In this document: positions 1 to 7,673 of the stretch, piece after piece
Numbering within the stretch: position 1 is the stretch's first letter
How the letters are laid out: each line of letters starts with the position of its first letter
Source of the DNA: a virus
DNA length: 43,093 bases
Strand: one strand, 5' to 3'
IMG/VR virus record: IMGVR_UViG_3300017971_000122
Location: 1 to 43,093 of that record
Program-made: the position numbers and the translations under genes
The notes under the pieces: model-generated
The model's database searches: none
What the model was told of the DNA's origin: nothing
The model's input: the letters and a program-made list of their open reading frames with translations, nothing else

Positions 1-123
1 GGTACGACCAAGAAAGGCCTGGCCTCTCAGTTCACCTACCTGCGTATGATGGGCAAGTGCCCGCAGCGTCAGGAGGACGGCACCTACAAGATCGTGTCAG
101 CCGAAGAGTGGGAAGCTTCCAAA
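1..123. repeat. Direct terminal repeat, left copy
   Basis: Bases 1-123 are identical to bases 42971-43093. The repeat lies inside a coding frame that is intact only when the ends are joined. This is what an assembler produces from a circular or circularly permuted molecule. P22-type phages package by headful and have permuted ends, so I read it as assembly overlap rather than a physical packaging repeat. The unique length is then 42,970 bp. Confidence 0.93.
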
Positions 124-441
124 GCCTCTGGCGGCACTGCCGGCAAGATCCTGACTCCCGCAGAGCGTGCGGAAAAAGCGGCAGCCCGTGAAAAACGTGC
201 GTCGACGGCCCTGACCAACGCCGAAAAGCGGCTTGAAGCCAATCCTGATGACGTCCTGGCCGGTCTGCAGAAGCAGAAATGCGAGATCGAACTGCAGATC
301 TCTTCGATTCTTCTGTCCCAGGCGGAAAAAGCAGCCGCCGAAGCCGAGCCCGAAGAGGCCAGCAAGGAAGAAGCAAGCAAGGAAGAGCTCGATGAGGGCG
401 GCAGCGGCTTCGAGGATACCGTCGAGGACGACCTGGAATAA
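1..441 (+). CDS. Winged-helix DNA-binding protein with acidic coiled-coil tail (C-terminal part; gene spans contig ends)
   Basis: This is the continuation of the gene that starts at 42896. Joined across the ends the protein is 171 residues. Residues 1 to about 60 form a winged helix (AIVKGG, LTGTTKKGLASQFTYLR, then a DGTYKIV wing). A long charged helix (AEKAAAREKR, NAEKRLEANP) follows, then an acidic tail ending EDDLE. The helix-turn-wing resembles the C-terminal half of the protein at 35384, with the domains in the opposite order. By eye, base composition is clearly more GC-rich than in neighbouring genes, which suggests codon selection for high expression. A strong hairpin terminator follows at 463. 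Likely role: an abundant DNA-binding or regulatory protein at the head of the dTMP and replication genes. The exact function is unknown. Confidence 0.85.
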   Translation, partial: GTTKKGLASQFTYLRMMGKCPQRQEDGTYKIVSAEEWEASKASGGTAGKILTPAERAEKAAAREKRASTALTNAEKRLEANPDDVLAGLQKQKCEIELQISSILLSQAEKAAAEAEPEEASKEEASKEELDEGGSGFEDTVEDDLE

Positions 442-462
442 CGTGACCATCATAAATGAAAT

Positions 463-495
463 AACGGGCACCCCAATAGCGGGGTGCCCGTTTTT
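463..495 (+). terminator. Rho-independent terminator after the winged-helix gene
   Basis: A perfect 12-bp stem (463-474 with 481-492) closes a 6-base loop, and the T-run extends to 495. It begins 21 bases after the stop codon at 441. The next gene starts at 517 with no visible promoter between, so it probably attenuates: the first gene is made in excess and part of the transcription reads through. Confidence 0.9.
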
Positions 496-516
496 ATTAA
501 CTGGACGAGGTGTACA

Positions 517-888
517 ATGGAAATAGCCGACTTTAATGCGTATTTTCAAGATATTCTGGGCACAATCCAAGCAGTTGAGCATAAAAAACAAGCAGAATAC
601 GTGCCTGGTGGAGAGAATGACAGACTGGCACATTTTAAAGAAATCGGAGCAATAACCGGTGAGCCGGCCCATCAAGCGCTCAGAGGTATGATGGTTAAGC
701 ATACTAAGTCAATCTATGATATGCTGAAGAGCCATGATACTACTGACTACGAATACGGCGTATGGGCTGAAAAGTGCATAGACCATATGGTCTATCTCGT
801 TCTTCTCATGGCCATTGCCAAAGAAAACGATGCTGTGCCTACTCCTGCTTTGGAGCCGGTGCCGGTGCCAGCTAGCAATCCCTATTAA
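517..888 (+). CDS. Hypothetical phage protein, 123 aa
   Basis: I do not recognise this protein securely. It is a mostly helical acidic protein (MEIADFNAYF start). A central stretch around residues 70-100 (YEYGVWAEKCIDHMVYLVLL) ends in a hydrophobic helix, and the C-terminus is a Pro/Val-rich linker. The ATG at 517 was chosen because a purine-rich GACGAGG lies upstream, whereas the in-frame GTG at 484 lies inside the terminator hairpin. It sits 14 bases upstream of thyX and probably shares its transcript. The helical pattern resembles small phage proteins encoded beside nucleotide-metabolism genes, but I assign no activity. Confidence 0.75.
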   Translation: MEIADFNAYFQDILGTIQAVEHKKQAEYVPGGENDRLAHFKEIGAITGEPAHQALRGMMVKHTKSIYDMLKSHDTTDYEYGVWAEKCIDHMVYLVLLMAIAKENDAVPTPALEPVPVPASNPY

Positions 889-902
889 GAAAGGAAGGCG
901 GT

Positions 903-1595
903 ATGCTTAAGACATATGATGATCAAAAGATAACCGTTATACAAGCTACCCCAAATCCCTCAAAACTCATCTCTTTAGCCGCGTCAATAACAACTAAAGA
1001 ACTCAAAGATGAGGAAACCATTTCTTATCCCCTTCCGCACAAGCGCGTCAAACTGATTAAGTTCATGCTGACCGCAAATCACACCTCTCTATTTGAACAT
1101 GCCACAATTACCGTGTTGATTCAAGGAATATCGCGTTCTCTTTTGGCACAGGTTACTCGTCATCGCATGGGTTCTTTTACTTCTGGATCACAACATTACC
1201 AGAAATACAGCGATTACGATGATATAGTCGATGCCAAAATGAAGAATATGCCGATAGCCAGCTATCTGATTGACGCGTCCAACCAAACTTACACCGACCT
1301 AATCAAGCATTACAATGTACCTGCTGAGGAAGCCCGTCAAATTCTGACAAATTCCAAAGCAGTTAATTTGCTCTGGACTACTAACGCTAGGTCTCTGATA
1401 AACTTCTTAAACATCCGGCTATGCAAACGCAATGTCAAAGAAATGTATGCGTTTGCACGCAATATGGAAACTATTGCAAATCAGTGGTTTCCGGAGCTTT
1501 TCCACTTTGTTGGGCCTGACTGTAAAATGCTTGGTTTTTGTAGGCAAGGTTTTATGAAAGCGGAGGAATGTCGTGCTAAGACAGTCCAAGGATGA
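903..1595 (+). CDS. thyX: Flavin-dependent thymidylate synthase ThyX
   Basis: The 230-residue protein carries the ThyX signature RHR-X7-S at residues 86-96 (RHRMGSFTSGS). ThyX converts dUMP to dTMP with methylenetetrahydrofolate, FAD and NADPH. Length and the single domain match the family, and a second conserved patch lies near residues 160-175 (NARSLINFLNIRLC). The start is an ATG with AAGGAAGG just upstream. The 3' end overlaps the next gene by 23 bases, so translation is coupled. With the deaminase and pyrophosphohydrolase that follow, it forms a complete route from dCTP/dCMP to dTMP for phage DNA synthesis in the host cytoplasm. Confidence 0.95.
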   Translation: MLKTYDDQKITVIQATPNPSKLISLAASITTKELKDEETISYPLPHKRVKLIKFMLTANHTSLFEHATITVLIQGISRSLLAQVTRHRMGSFTSGSQHYQKYSDYDDIVDAKMKNMPIASYLIDASNQTYTDLIKHYNVPAEEARQILTNSKAVNLLWTTNARSLINFLNIRLCKRNVKEMYAFARNMETIANQWFPELFHFVGPDCKMLGFCRQGFMKAEECRAKTVQG

Positions 1596-1992
1596 AGTAT
1601 ACCTTAGAATGGCTATGGCGATGTCTAAACGGTCCACCTGCCTTGATAAGCAGGTGGGCTGCGTTATAACCAGTTATAATGACATAGTACTGGCAACTGG
1701 CTATAACGGAGCCCCGAGAGGACGCCCACACTGTATTGACCACGGTACTTGCTGGAAAGATCTATATAACAGCCCAGACAAATGCCCTTCAGCTCATGCA
1801 GAACAGAATGCTCTGATACAATGTACTAGGCCTTATGATATAAAAACAGTCTATTGTACCTTAAGCCCATGCATAGCTTGTGTAAGAATGATTATGAATA
1901 CCTCATGTATCAGAATTGTATTTTTGCAAGAGCATAAACATCCTGAGCCAAGGGAATTATGGAAAGGAGCATGGATACATGTTACCCTCTAG
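1573..1992 (+). CDS. dCMP/cytidine deaminase family (zinc-dependent)
   Basis: The 139-residue protein has the zinc site of the dCMP deaminase (ComEB-like) family: HAE at residues 75-77 supplies one ligand and the catalytic glutamate, and SPCIAC at 98-103 supplies the two cysteines. It should convert dCMP to dUMP, the substrate of the ThyX encoded just upstream. Extra Cys/His residues between 54 and 71 fit the second zinc site of phage dCMP deaminases. The start is a GTG inside thyX, preceded by GGAGGA at 1562-1567. The 3' end overlaps the next gene by 14 bases. I am sure of the family; the choice of dCMP over other cytidine substrates rests on context. Confidence 0.92.
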   Translation: MLRQSKDEVYLRMAMAMSKRSTCLDKQVGCVITSYNDIVLATGYNGAPRGRPHCIDHGTCWKDLYNSPDKCPSAHAEQNALIQCTRPYDIKTVYCTLSPCIACVRMIMNTSCIRIVFLQEHKHPEPRELWKGAWIHVTL

Positions 1993-2521
1993 TATTTACA
2001 CAAGTCTAATTTCTACATCAAATAAGCCGACTAAGTGTAAAATCTGCGGAAGGTCATATGAGCAGAGCATGGTTACTCTTGATTACTATTCTACTTGTAC
2101 ATGTGAGAAAGGCTGTGAACCTGTGAACCCTATTAAGTATGAAAAGTCAATGGCATTTCAAGACGTATTTGCCAAGATCAAAGAGTATCATGATGCCCTT
2201 GGTCAGCAAAGGCATTACGATACAGAAGAACAGCGGATGCAGTCTGTACGAAATTTGTCTTTAGCTGCCATAATAGAAATGGTAGAAATGATCGATAGCT
2301 TGCCCTGGAAACCATGGCGAGAAATAGACAAGCAGTCACGTGACATCGAAAACTTCAAACGCGAGGTTATTGATGTTATATTCTTTTTGGCAGCGGTATG
2401 TGAAGATATAGGTGTTGATGGCCGCGACTTAGAAGAAAAATTCAAAGAAGTCATGGCCAATAACATACGTAGACTTACTAATGGTTATAGTAAAACAGAC
2501 TATACCAAGGAAAGGAGGTGA
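1979..2521 (+). CDS. Zinc-finger plus all-alpha NTP pyrophosphohydrolase (MazG/dUTPase-like)
   Basis: The protein is 180 residues from the ATG at 1979, which has AAGGAG 10 bases upstream; a longer in-frame extension lacks a ribosome site. The N-terminal 46 residues carry CxxC (20-23), CxC (40-42) and C46, a probable zinc finger. The C-terminal part has the metal-binding pairs ExxE (100-103) and ExxD (129-132) of the all-alpha pyrophosphatase fold, with SLPWKPW between them. Such enzymes hydrolyse dUTP or other dNTPs to monophosphates. Next to ThyX and the deaminase, hydrolysis of dUTP to dUMP is the simplest role. The fused Cys-rich N-terminus is not part of a usual MazG or dUTPase. Confidence 0.85.
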   Translation: MLPSSIYTSLISTSNKPTKCKICGRSYEQSMVTLDYYSTCTCEKGCEPVNPIKYEKSMAFQDVFAKIKEYHDALGQQRHYDTEEQRMQSVRNLSLAAIIEMVEMIDSLPWKPWREIDKQSRDIENFKREVIDVIFFLAAVCEDIGVDGRDLEEKFKEVMANNIRRLTNGYSKTDYTKERR

Positions 2522-2526
2522 TATTA

Positions 2527-2727
2527 ATGTCGACGCGGATAAGGGTCTCATATGGCCGTACTATTCAGCCTCGTAGCTATGAGGCAATTCGAATGGATGT
2601 GGCTATTGAGAAAGACGTGCCTGACGGTGAATCAGTAATTGATGCTGCTAACAAGTCTGTTGAAAGCCTCAGGAAATACGTCAAGGCAAAACTCACAGAA
2701 AGTATCCTTTTTGAGGGGTACAAATGA
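2527..2727 (+). CDS. Small hypothetical protein, 66 aa
   Basis: A strong AAAGGAGGTGA at about 2513-2523 precedes the ATG at 2527, which I prefer to the in-frame GTG at 2518. The protein (MSTRIRVSYGRTIQP start) predicts a beta hairpin followed by helices: VRVSYG-type strand, YEAIRMDVAIEKDVPDG, then an amphipathic helix (ANKSVESLRKYVKAKL). Similar short proteins often sit directly before DUF2815 genes in Firmicutes phages, but I cannot give a function. It lies in the nucleotide-metabolism and replication operon, 34 bases before the ssDNA-binding protein gene. Confidence 0.75.
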   Translation: MSTRIRVSYGRTIQPRSYEAIRMDVAIEKDVPDGESVIDAANKSVESLRKYVKAKLTESILFEGYK

Positions 2728-2761
2728 CAAATGACAACAGTCAAAAAGTAAAGGAGTTAAC

Positions 2762-3313
2762 ATGATTACTGGTATCGTAAGATTTTCCTACCTGAATGCC
2801 TTTGAACCCAAAAAGACGCCGTCTGGTGACATGAAATACTCGGCGTCAATATTGGTGCCTAAAGAGGACGAACTGAGCGTAAAAGAGGTAAAGGCTGCCA
2901 TCAATGCCGCCGTTCAGAAAGGCATTGATGCCAACAAGTTCTCGGCAGCTCAAACGAACAGCCCGAAGTTTCACAACCCGCTGCGTGATGGTGATGTGGA
3001 ATTTGAGAATGGCGATCGTGGAGCTGAGTACAAAGGCCATTACTTTCTCAACTCATCCTCAGTTAACAAGCCGGGCATCGTCGGCGCAGACGCCAAGCCC
3101 CTGTTCGATCCTGATGATTTCTATAGCGGCTGCCACGGCCGTGCGGACATCAACTTTTTTCCGTTCAAAAATGCCGGTAACATCGGCGTTGGCGTCGGTC
3201 TGAATAACCTGATGAAAATTCGCGACGGTGAGCGCCTGGATGGACGTCAGAAGGCCGAAGATGCTTTTGCCAATTACGCTGCAACCGAGCAAACCGAGGG
3301 CGATCTCGAATAA
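2762..3313 (+). CDS. DUF2815 single-stranded DNA-binding protein
   Basis: The 183-residue protein matches DUF2815, an OB-fold ssDNA-binding family related in role to T7 gp2.5. It opens ITGIVRFSYLNAFEPKK, contains MKYSASILVPKED near residues 22-34 and a central GHYFLNSSS region, and ends in an acidic tail (TEQTEGDLE). Acidic tails of this kind recruit polymerases and helicases in other SSBs. It lies upstream of polymerase, as DUF2815 genes usually do; the customary DUF2800 partner sits across the contig ends at 41609. Codon composition is more GC-rich than in the polymerase gene, and a hairpin follows at 3426, both fitting high protein output. Part of its 5' coding sequence recurs at 35894. 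Confidence 0.88.
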   Translation: MITGIVRFSYLNAFEPKKTPSGDMKYSASILVPKEDELSVKEVKAAINAAVQKGIDANKFSAAQTNSPKFHNPLRDGDVEFENGDRGAEYKGHYFLNSSSVNKPGIVGADAKPLFDPDDFYSGCHGRADINFFPFKNAGNIGVGVGLNNLMKIRDGERLDGRQKAEDAFANYAATEQTEGDLE

Positions 3314-3372
3314 ATAGGGTCATGTTATGTGGCATATGGTGAATTTGGCCCATAGTTCGCACATACTACCGT

Positions 3373-3392
3373 ATTGCTGTTACTACAGCAAT
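3373..3392 (+). other. Small hairpin in polymerase leader
   Basis: A perfect 8-bp stem (3373-3380 with 3385-3392) closes the loop TACT. It lies in the 157-base gap between the SSB and polymerase genes. I see no open frame or promoter there, so the gap is probably a structured untranslated leader. Confidence 0.55.
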
Positions 3393-3425
3393 AGATCGCT
3401 AACCTACCGGTACTGAAGATCTATG

Positions 3426-3447
3426 CAGGGGACCTCCGGGTCCCCTG
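3426..3447 (+). terminator. GC-rich hairpin after SSB gene, possible weak terminator or processing site
   Basis: A perfect 9-bp stem (CAGGGGACC at 3426-3434 with 3439-3447) closes a 4-base loop. Only TAATACTTT follows, so termination would be weak. It sits just before the polymerase ribosome site. It may protect the upstream SSB message or lower polymerase expression relative to SSB. Confidence 0.6.
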
Positions 3448-3470
3448 TAATACTTTAAAGGATAAGCTTT

Positions 3471-5378
3471 ATGAAGCCATTAGTTGGAATAGACTTTGAA
3501 ACAAAGTCAGACATAGATCTAGTTAAATGCGGTGCCATGAAATATTTTCACGGTAAAGACGCTGATATCCTGTTTTTATCTTATAAAATTGACGATGGAC
3601 CAGTTCTTCAATGGTTCCCTAAAACCGATTTACCAGATATAATCAGAATGCCTTACAACTTTCATTTTTACGCTTTCAATGCTTTGTTTGAATATAGAGC
3701 ATGGAATATACTCGGCCTTGCTAAGCACGGTTATACTGCTATTGACTTAAGCAACATGACTGATGTTATGGCTATATGCGGCAGGTTCACTTATCATCAG
3801 CAGTTAGAAAAAGCCGGTGAAGACCTTGACCTTAAAATTCGTAAGAATCCAAGAGGTAAAGCTCTAATAAAGAAAATATGTACGCCGCCTTATAATTACA
3901 CTCATGCAGAGTTTTACGAATTTATGAAGTATGGCGCCGATGACGTAAGAACCATGCATGAGATGCTCAATACTCTTCCGGCATTTAAGCTATCCCAAAA
4001 AGAACAGCAAATTTGGGAACTTACTCAGCGTATAAATCTTCGTGGTATACCAGTTGATATTGATGCTGTACATCAAATTCTCAAGGTAACTGAGGCGTAT
4101 AAGCAAGAGCAGAATACGCTGCTTCCTGAGTTGACTGGAGGCAACGTAACTAAAGCGACTCAAGCTCAACGGATAACTAATTGGCTGCGAAGAAAAGGCA
4201 TAGTTGTCCCTAATTTGCAAGCTAAAACGGTAGAGTCTCTTTTGGAACGGCGTGATCTTCCAGATGATGCCCGCCTTGTTCTTCAGTTGCGGCAAGAGCT
4301 TGGAAAGTCATCAACTGCCAAATACCAGAAGCTCGCTAACCAGGTATATAATGGTAGAATCTATGACAATCTAAGGTACCACGCAGCTGGCCCTGGCAGA
4401 TGGGGCGGTATGGGTTTTCAGATTCACAATCTTCCACGCAGTAAAGTTAAAGACGCACAACCAATAATTGACTCTTTCTTTGACCTAACAGTTATCGAGG
4501 GCAATCCAGTACAGTCTGCCAAAGATATTGTTCGCGGCATGATCAAAGCTGGCAAAGGCAAGATGATATGCGCTGCAGACTATTCTTCTATTGAAAATAG
4601 GGGCTTAGCCTGGTTTTCTGACGACCAAGAAACTTTACAGCTTTTTCGTGAAGGCCTTGATCAGTATATCGATATGGCATCGTCAAGGTATAATGTGCCA
4701 TATGATCAAGTCACTGAAGATCAAAGGCAGTTTGGTAAAATGCTAATTTTGGGTTGTGGCTATGGCTTAGGTGGTGAAGGTTTTCAAAAGAACGCCGCTT
4801 CGTGGGGTGTATATATTGACTTAATTGAGTCTCATGACGCTGTAAAAGCCTACAGGTTAAGGTACTCAAAAGTTGTTGATTTCTGGTACGCTTGTAAACG
4901 AGCAGCTATCAATGCCATTACTCATCCCAATAAAGAGTTCCGAGTTCATTTGGTAACGTATAAAATGATCAAGGACCGTAACGGTACAATTTGGCTGCGG
5001 TGTATGCTTCCTTCAAACAGAGCCATATATTACAATATGCCGAAAATAGTTGATGGAATATATGGCCCCGAAGTCTCTGCTATGGGTATAAATCCGTACT
5101 CCAAAAAATGGCAGCGACTACGAATTATACCAGGAAGATTTGTTGAAAACATTGTTCAAGGATTCTGCCGCGACGTATTAGCGGAAGGCAAACTAAATTT
5201 GGAAGCCGCTGGTTACCCGTTAATAGGATCTGTTCATGATGAAGCTCTTGCTGAAGTTGATGAAAGTTTTACTGATCTTAAGCATTTCTGCGATACTATG
5301 TGCAAAATGCCCGTTTGGGCTGAGGGCCTTCCGCTTGCTGCGGATGGGATGATAGAAAAACGCTACAGAAAAATGTAA
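3471..5378 (+). CDS. Family A DNA polymerase with 3'-5' exonuclease domain
   Basis: This 635-residue replicative polymerase has an N-terminal DnaQ-like proofreading domain: Exo I is GIDFET at about 6-11, an AFNALFEYR motif lies near 72, and ADDVRTMHEM lies near 155. The polymerase domain shows motif A DYSSIENRG near residue 369, motif B RQFGKMLILGCGYG near 418, and motif C SVHDEA near 587. All catalytic acidic residues are present. The length matches the compact phage PolA type found with DUF2815 and DUF2800 genes. The start is an ATG after AAAGGATAAGCTTT. It follows a 157-base leader with two hairpins, so expression may be set separately from SSB. No frameshift is seen. Confidence 0.96.
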   Translation: MKPLVGIDFETKSDIDLVKCGAMKYFHGKDADILFLSYKIDDGPVLQWFPKTDLPDIIRMPYNFHFYAFNALFEYRAWNILGLAKHGYTAIDLSNMTDVMAICGRFTYHQQLEKAGEDLDLKIRKNPRGKALIKKICTPPYNYTHAEFYEFMKYGADDVRTMHEMLNTLPAFKLSQKEQQIWELTQRINLRGIPVDIDAVHQILKVTEAYKQEQNTLLPELTGGNVTKATQAQRITNWLRRKGIVVPNLQAKTVESLLERRDLPDDARLVLQLRQELGKSSTAKYQKLANQVYNGRIYDNLRYHAAGPGRWGGMGFQIHNLPRSKVKDAQPIIDSFFDLTVIEGNPVQSAKDIVRGMIKAGKGKMICAADYSSIENRGLAWFSDDQETLQLFREGLDQYIDMASSRYNVPYDQVTEDQRQFGKMLILGCGYGLGGEGFQKNAASWGVYIDLIESHDAVKAYRLRYSKVVDFWYACKRAAINAITHPNKEFRVHLVTYKMIKDRNGTIWLRCMLPSNRAIYYNMPKIVDGIYGPEVSAMGINPYSKKWQRLRIIPGRFVENIVQGFCRDVLAEGKLNLEAAGYPLIGSVHDEALAEVDESFTDLKHFCDTMCKMPVWAEGLPLAADGMIEKRYRKM

Positions 5379-5388
5379 AGGAGGCAGT

Positions 5389-5850
5389 ATGGATAGTATG
5401 GAATGGCTAACTCCAAAGACTCAAATCGTGTATTTACCAGACCATGCAATTGGATTTGATGGTTTTAATCATCCTGATGCAGAATTCGGTTTTATTGTTA
5501 GTCCTACGCAAGCCGGAGCTTTTTGCAGATTCTGGCGAAAGGGTGAATTGGGAACACTAAGAACAGTGGCCAATAGTGAATCTACCCATTACCGTAACAT
5601 TTTCTTGCATAAGTCAGTTCCTGACCGCATAGTGAAGGCCACCTATAAAGACATAGTTTTAAACCCCGAAAAATATGGGTACATAAACATATTCGTAGAA
5701 GAGGGGGATGACTGCCCAATATGTCCAGGCACTATGGGTTTTGAACCTGTAGAAAATTGCTCTTGCCATGTCAACCCGCCGTGCAGTGCATGCGTAGATA
5801 ACCCATTAGTCTGTTTAGACTGTGGCTGGTCGTTGGAGGACTACCAATGA
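5389..5850 (+). CDS. Hypothetical protein with C-terminal Cys-rich zinc-binding region, 153 aa
   Basis: The start is an ATG preceded by AAAGGAGGCAG. The N-terminal 100 residues look like a compact alpha/beta domain with two GF-rich turns (HAIGFDGFNH, ADAEFGFIVSPTQAG). The last 45 residues hold several Cys pairs (CPIC, CSCH, CSAC, CLDC) that could bind two zincs. I do not recognise a family. It lies 10 bases after polymerase and overlaps the VRR nuclease gene by four bases, so it is translated with the replication genes and may be a DNA- or protein-binding accessory factor. Confidence 0.8.
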   Translation: MDSMEWLTPKTQIVYLPDHAIGFDGFNHPDAEFGFIVSPTQAGAFCRFWRKGELGTLRTVANSESTHYRNIFLHKSVPDRIVKATYKDIVLNPEKYGYINIFVEEGDDCPICPGTMGFEPVENCSCHVNPPCSACVDNPLVCLDCGWSLEDYQ

Positions 5851-6167
5851 AGCAAACTGAAAGTAATATTGAAAAGTTCTTCGTGTCAACTACCAAATCA
5901 ATGGGAGGTAAATCTTATAAGTGGACTTCTCCTAGCAATAGGGGTGTACCGGATCGTATATGCTTTTTCCCAGGAGGCCTGATAATCCTGGCAGAATTAA
6001 AGGCTCCTGGTAAAAAACCTAGGCCTTTGCAGCAAAAGGTAATCAGAACTTTAAGGGACCTCGGCACCGAAGTACTGGTTATTGACTCGGTAGAAAAGGT
6101 CAGAGTATTCAAAGAAATAGTAACCGAAATCATTGAAGGAGGAAGAAAAGATGGCCTGGACAAGTGA
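5847..6167 (+). CDS. VRR-NUC domain nuclease
   Basis: The 106-residue protein is a stand-alone VRR-NUC domain, a PD-(D/E)XK-type nuclease thought to cut branched DNA. Visible motifs are the N-terminal E near residue 5, SNRGVPDRICFFPGG at about 30-44 with the catalytic D in PDR, and ILAELKAPGKK at about 47-57 holding the E-x-K pair. QQKVIRTLRDLG follows. Length and motif order match phage VRR-NUC proteins. The start overlaps the previous stop (ATGA) with GGAGG upstream, and the end overlaps the ligase start. A likely role is processing replication or recombination intermediates. Confidence 0.92.
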   Translation: MKQTESNIEKFFVSTTKSMGGKSYKWTSPSNRGVPDRICFFPGGLIILAELKAPGKKPRPLQQKVIRTLRDLGTEVLVIDSVEKVRVFKEIVTEIIEGGRKDGLDK

Positions 6168-7305
6168 TGATGTTTTTTCTGGCATTGAAAAAGCGGCAGC
6201 GGCAAGTGGATACAGTAAGCGGTCTTTTCTGCATCCCGAGATGATGCTTTACCTTAAGGCGGCATATGACCCATTCACTCAGTACTATGCCAAAAGAAAT
6301 GAGGACTTTTGCATCGGTACCGGTGAAAAAGTATTTTCTCAGGATACTTGGACGCTGCTAGATATGCTAGCTTCCAGAGCTCTTACAGGGCATGCTGCTG
6401 ATAACGCCATTGACATGTGCATATTCCGGCTTTCGCCAAGGTCTGCTAGGTTATTCTGCCGCATTCTCAACAAGGACCTTCGTATGGGCCTGGCAGCTAA
6501 GTCAATCAACGCTGTTTTTCCTGGTTTGGTTCCTACGCACGACATCATGTTGGCAAAGCTATTTGATGAAAAGCGTGTTAAGTTTCCTTGCTTTGCATCG
6601 ACAAAGATTGACGGAGTACGGGCCATTTATCGGGATGGTAAATTCTTCTCTCGCAAAGGCCTTAGGTACGTCGGTTTAAAGCATCTTGAGGAACAGCTGT
6701 CCGATATCACTGAAGTACTGGATGGTGAGCTTGTTGTTCCGTTCGAGACTTTTCAGGTAGGCTCTGGAATGATTCGCCGCAATGAACGGACCCCCACAGC
6801 ACAGTTTCATATTTTTGAAGTCCCGACAATCCGGGCCCCGTTTATGGAGCGTGCTACCATAATATCTGACTTACACCAGATAGGCGATAACGTGCTCGCA
6901 GTAGAGCAGTATCCTATGAAGAATATGCATGACTTGATGGCGTTCTACCATAGATGTAGAAAACACGGCTTTGAGGGATCTATAGTGCGGCCCTGGGACT
7001 ATCAATACGTCGGTACACGTTCATACTCTTGGATGAAAATGAAGAACGTCAAGTCCGCTGACCTTATAATCATTGATTACTTCGAGGGCAAAGGTAAATA
7101 TGCCGGTCAGCTTGGTGGCTTTGTTGTCAAGTATGGCTACCGTACTGTTAAAGTCGGTAGCGGTTTTACTGATGAGCAGCGTGTTGAGTTCTTTAAGAAT
7201 CCTGAGTCTTATATTGATAAGATAGCTGAAGTACTTTATATGGAAGAGACTGATGACGGGTCATTGAGGCACCCCCGATTCGTAACTATTAGACATGATA
7301 AGTAG
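6151..7305 (+). CDS. ATP-dependent DNA ligase
   Basis: The protein is 384 residues from the ATG at 6151, which has GAAGGAGG upstream. The nucleotidyl-lysine motif I is TKIDGVR at residues 151-157, with K152 receiving AMP. Downstream are FSRKG, DGELVV, GFEGSIVRP and WMKMKN, the further motifs of ATP-dependent ligases. The region before motif I (NKDLRMGLAAKSIN) matches the N-terminal helical DNA-binding part of phage ligases. The enzyme should seal nicks during replication and recombination. It overlaps the VRR-NUC gene by 17 bases and sits 8 bases before a small HTH gene, so one operon is likely. Confidence 0.94.
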   Translation: MAWTSDDVFSGIEKAAAASGYSKRSFLHPEMMLYLKAAYDPFTQYYAKRNEDFCIGTGEKVFSQDTWTLLDMLASRALTGHAADNAIDMCIFRLSPRSARLFCRILNKDLRMGLAAKSINAVFPGLVPTHDIMLAKLFDEKRVKFPCFASTKIDGVRAIYRDGKFFSRKGLRYVGLKHLEEQLSDITEVLDGELVVPFETFQVGSGMIRRNERTPTAQFHIFEVPTIRAPFMERATIISDLHQIGDNVLAVEQYPMKNMHDLMAFYHRCRKHGFEGSIVRPWDYQYVGTRSYSWMKMKNVKSADLIIIDYFEGKGKYAGQLGGFVVKYGYRTVKVGSGFTDEQRVEFFKNPESYIDKIAEVLYMEETDDGSLRHPRFVTIRHDK

Positions 7306-7313
7306 GAGAAGCC

Positions 7314-7544
7314 ATGCAAACCGCAATTGACCGGCTCAAAGAAGACTACATCCATATCGATGCAATGTGTGTTTTCCTTGGTATAACTAAAAAGCGATGC
7401 CAGGATCTACTTAGCTTGCATAAAACTAATGGCCAGTTCATGCCGGCTTATAAGGCTTCAGCTGGTGTGTACTACTTTAAGTATGATGACGTGGTTAAAT
7501 ATCTCGAAAGTCGGGTTTCGACATCAGAGACTTTGAGTGATTAA
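7314..7544 (+). CDS. Small helix-turn-helix protein (excisionase/MerR-like fold), 76 aa
   Basis: A 76-residue protein begins with an ATG after TAGGAGAAGCC. YIHIDAMCVFLGITKKRCQD forms a helix-turn-helix, and VYYFKYDDVVKYLESR is the strand-helix that follows it in MerR/excisionase-type winged helices. Such proteins bind DNA as regulators or architectural factors. No integrase is present, so true excisionase function is unlikely. It ends the ligase transcription unit; a 129-base gap with an inverted repeat follows before the helicase gene. A local regulator of the helicase is possible but not shown. Confidence 0.75.
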   Translation: MQTAIDRLKEDYIHIDAMCVFLGITKKRCQDLLSLHKTNGQFMPAYKASAGVYYFKYDDVVKYLESRVSTSETLSD

Positions 7545-7584
7545 GAAGAACCTGACTGAATTTAAGTTAGTTGAGCATGTTATA

Positions 7585-7624
7585 AGGCCCTAAAAAGAAC
7601 TTAAAAGAGGAATTTTTAGGGCCT
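7585..7624. terminator. 12-bp inverted repeat between HTH and helicase genes
   Basis: AGGCCCTAAAAA (7585-7596) pairs with 7613-7624 across a 16-base loop. In RNA it forms a stem with U-rich 3' arm but no separate U tract, so it is either a weak terminator or a binding site ahead of the helicase gene. A TGTTATAAG just upstream (about 7578-7586) resembles an extended -10 but has no good -35. Confidence 0.5.
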
Positions 7625-7673
7625 ATACATATATACTAGGTTTTCAAAAAAGAAGAATAAAGGAAATATAAGA

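Noticed and set aside
97-702. A 201-codon minus-strand open frame at the left end.
   Set aside because: It runs opposite the winged-helix gene, the terminator and the next gene; the other strand has good starts and motifs.
7314-7544. Excisionase of a temperate phage.
   Set aside because: The fold fits, but there is no integrase, attachment site or CI-type repressor in the window.
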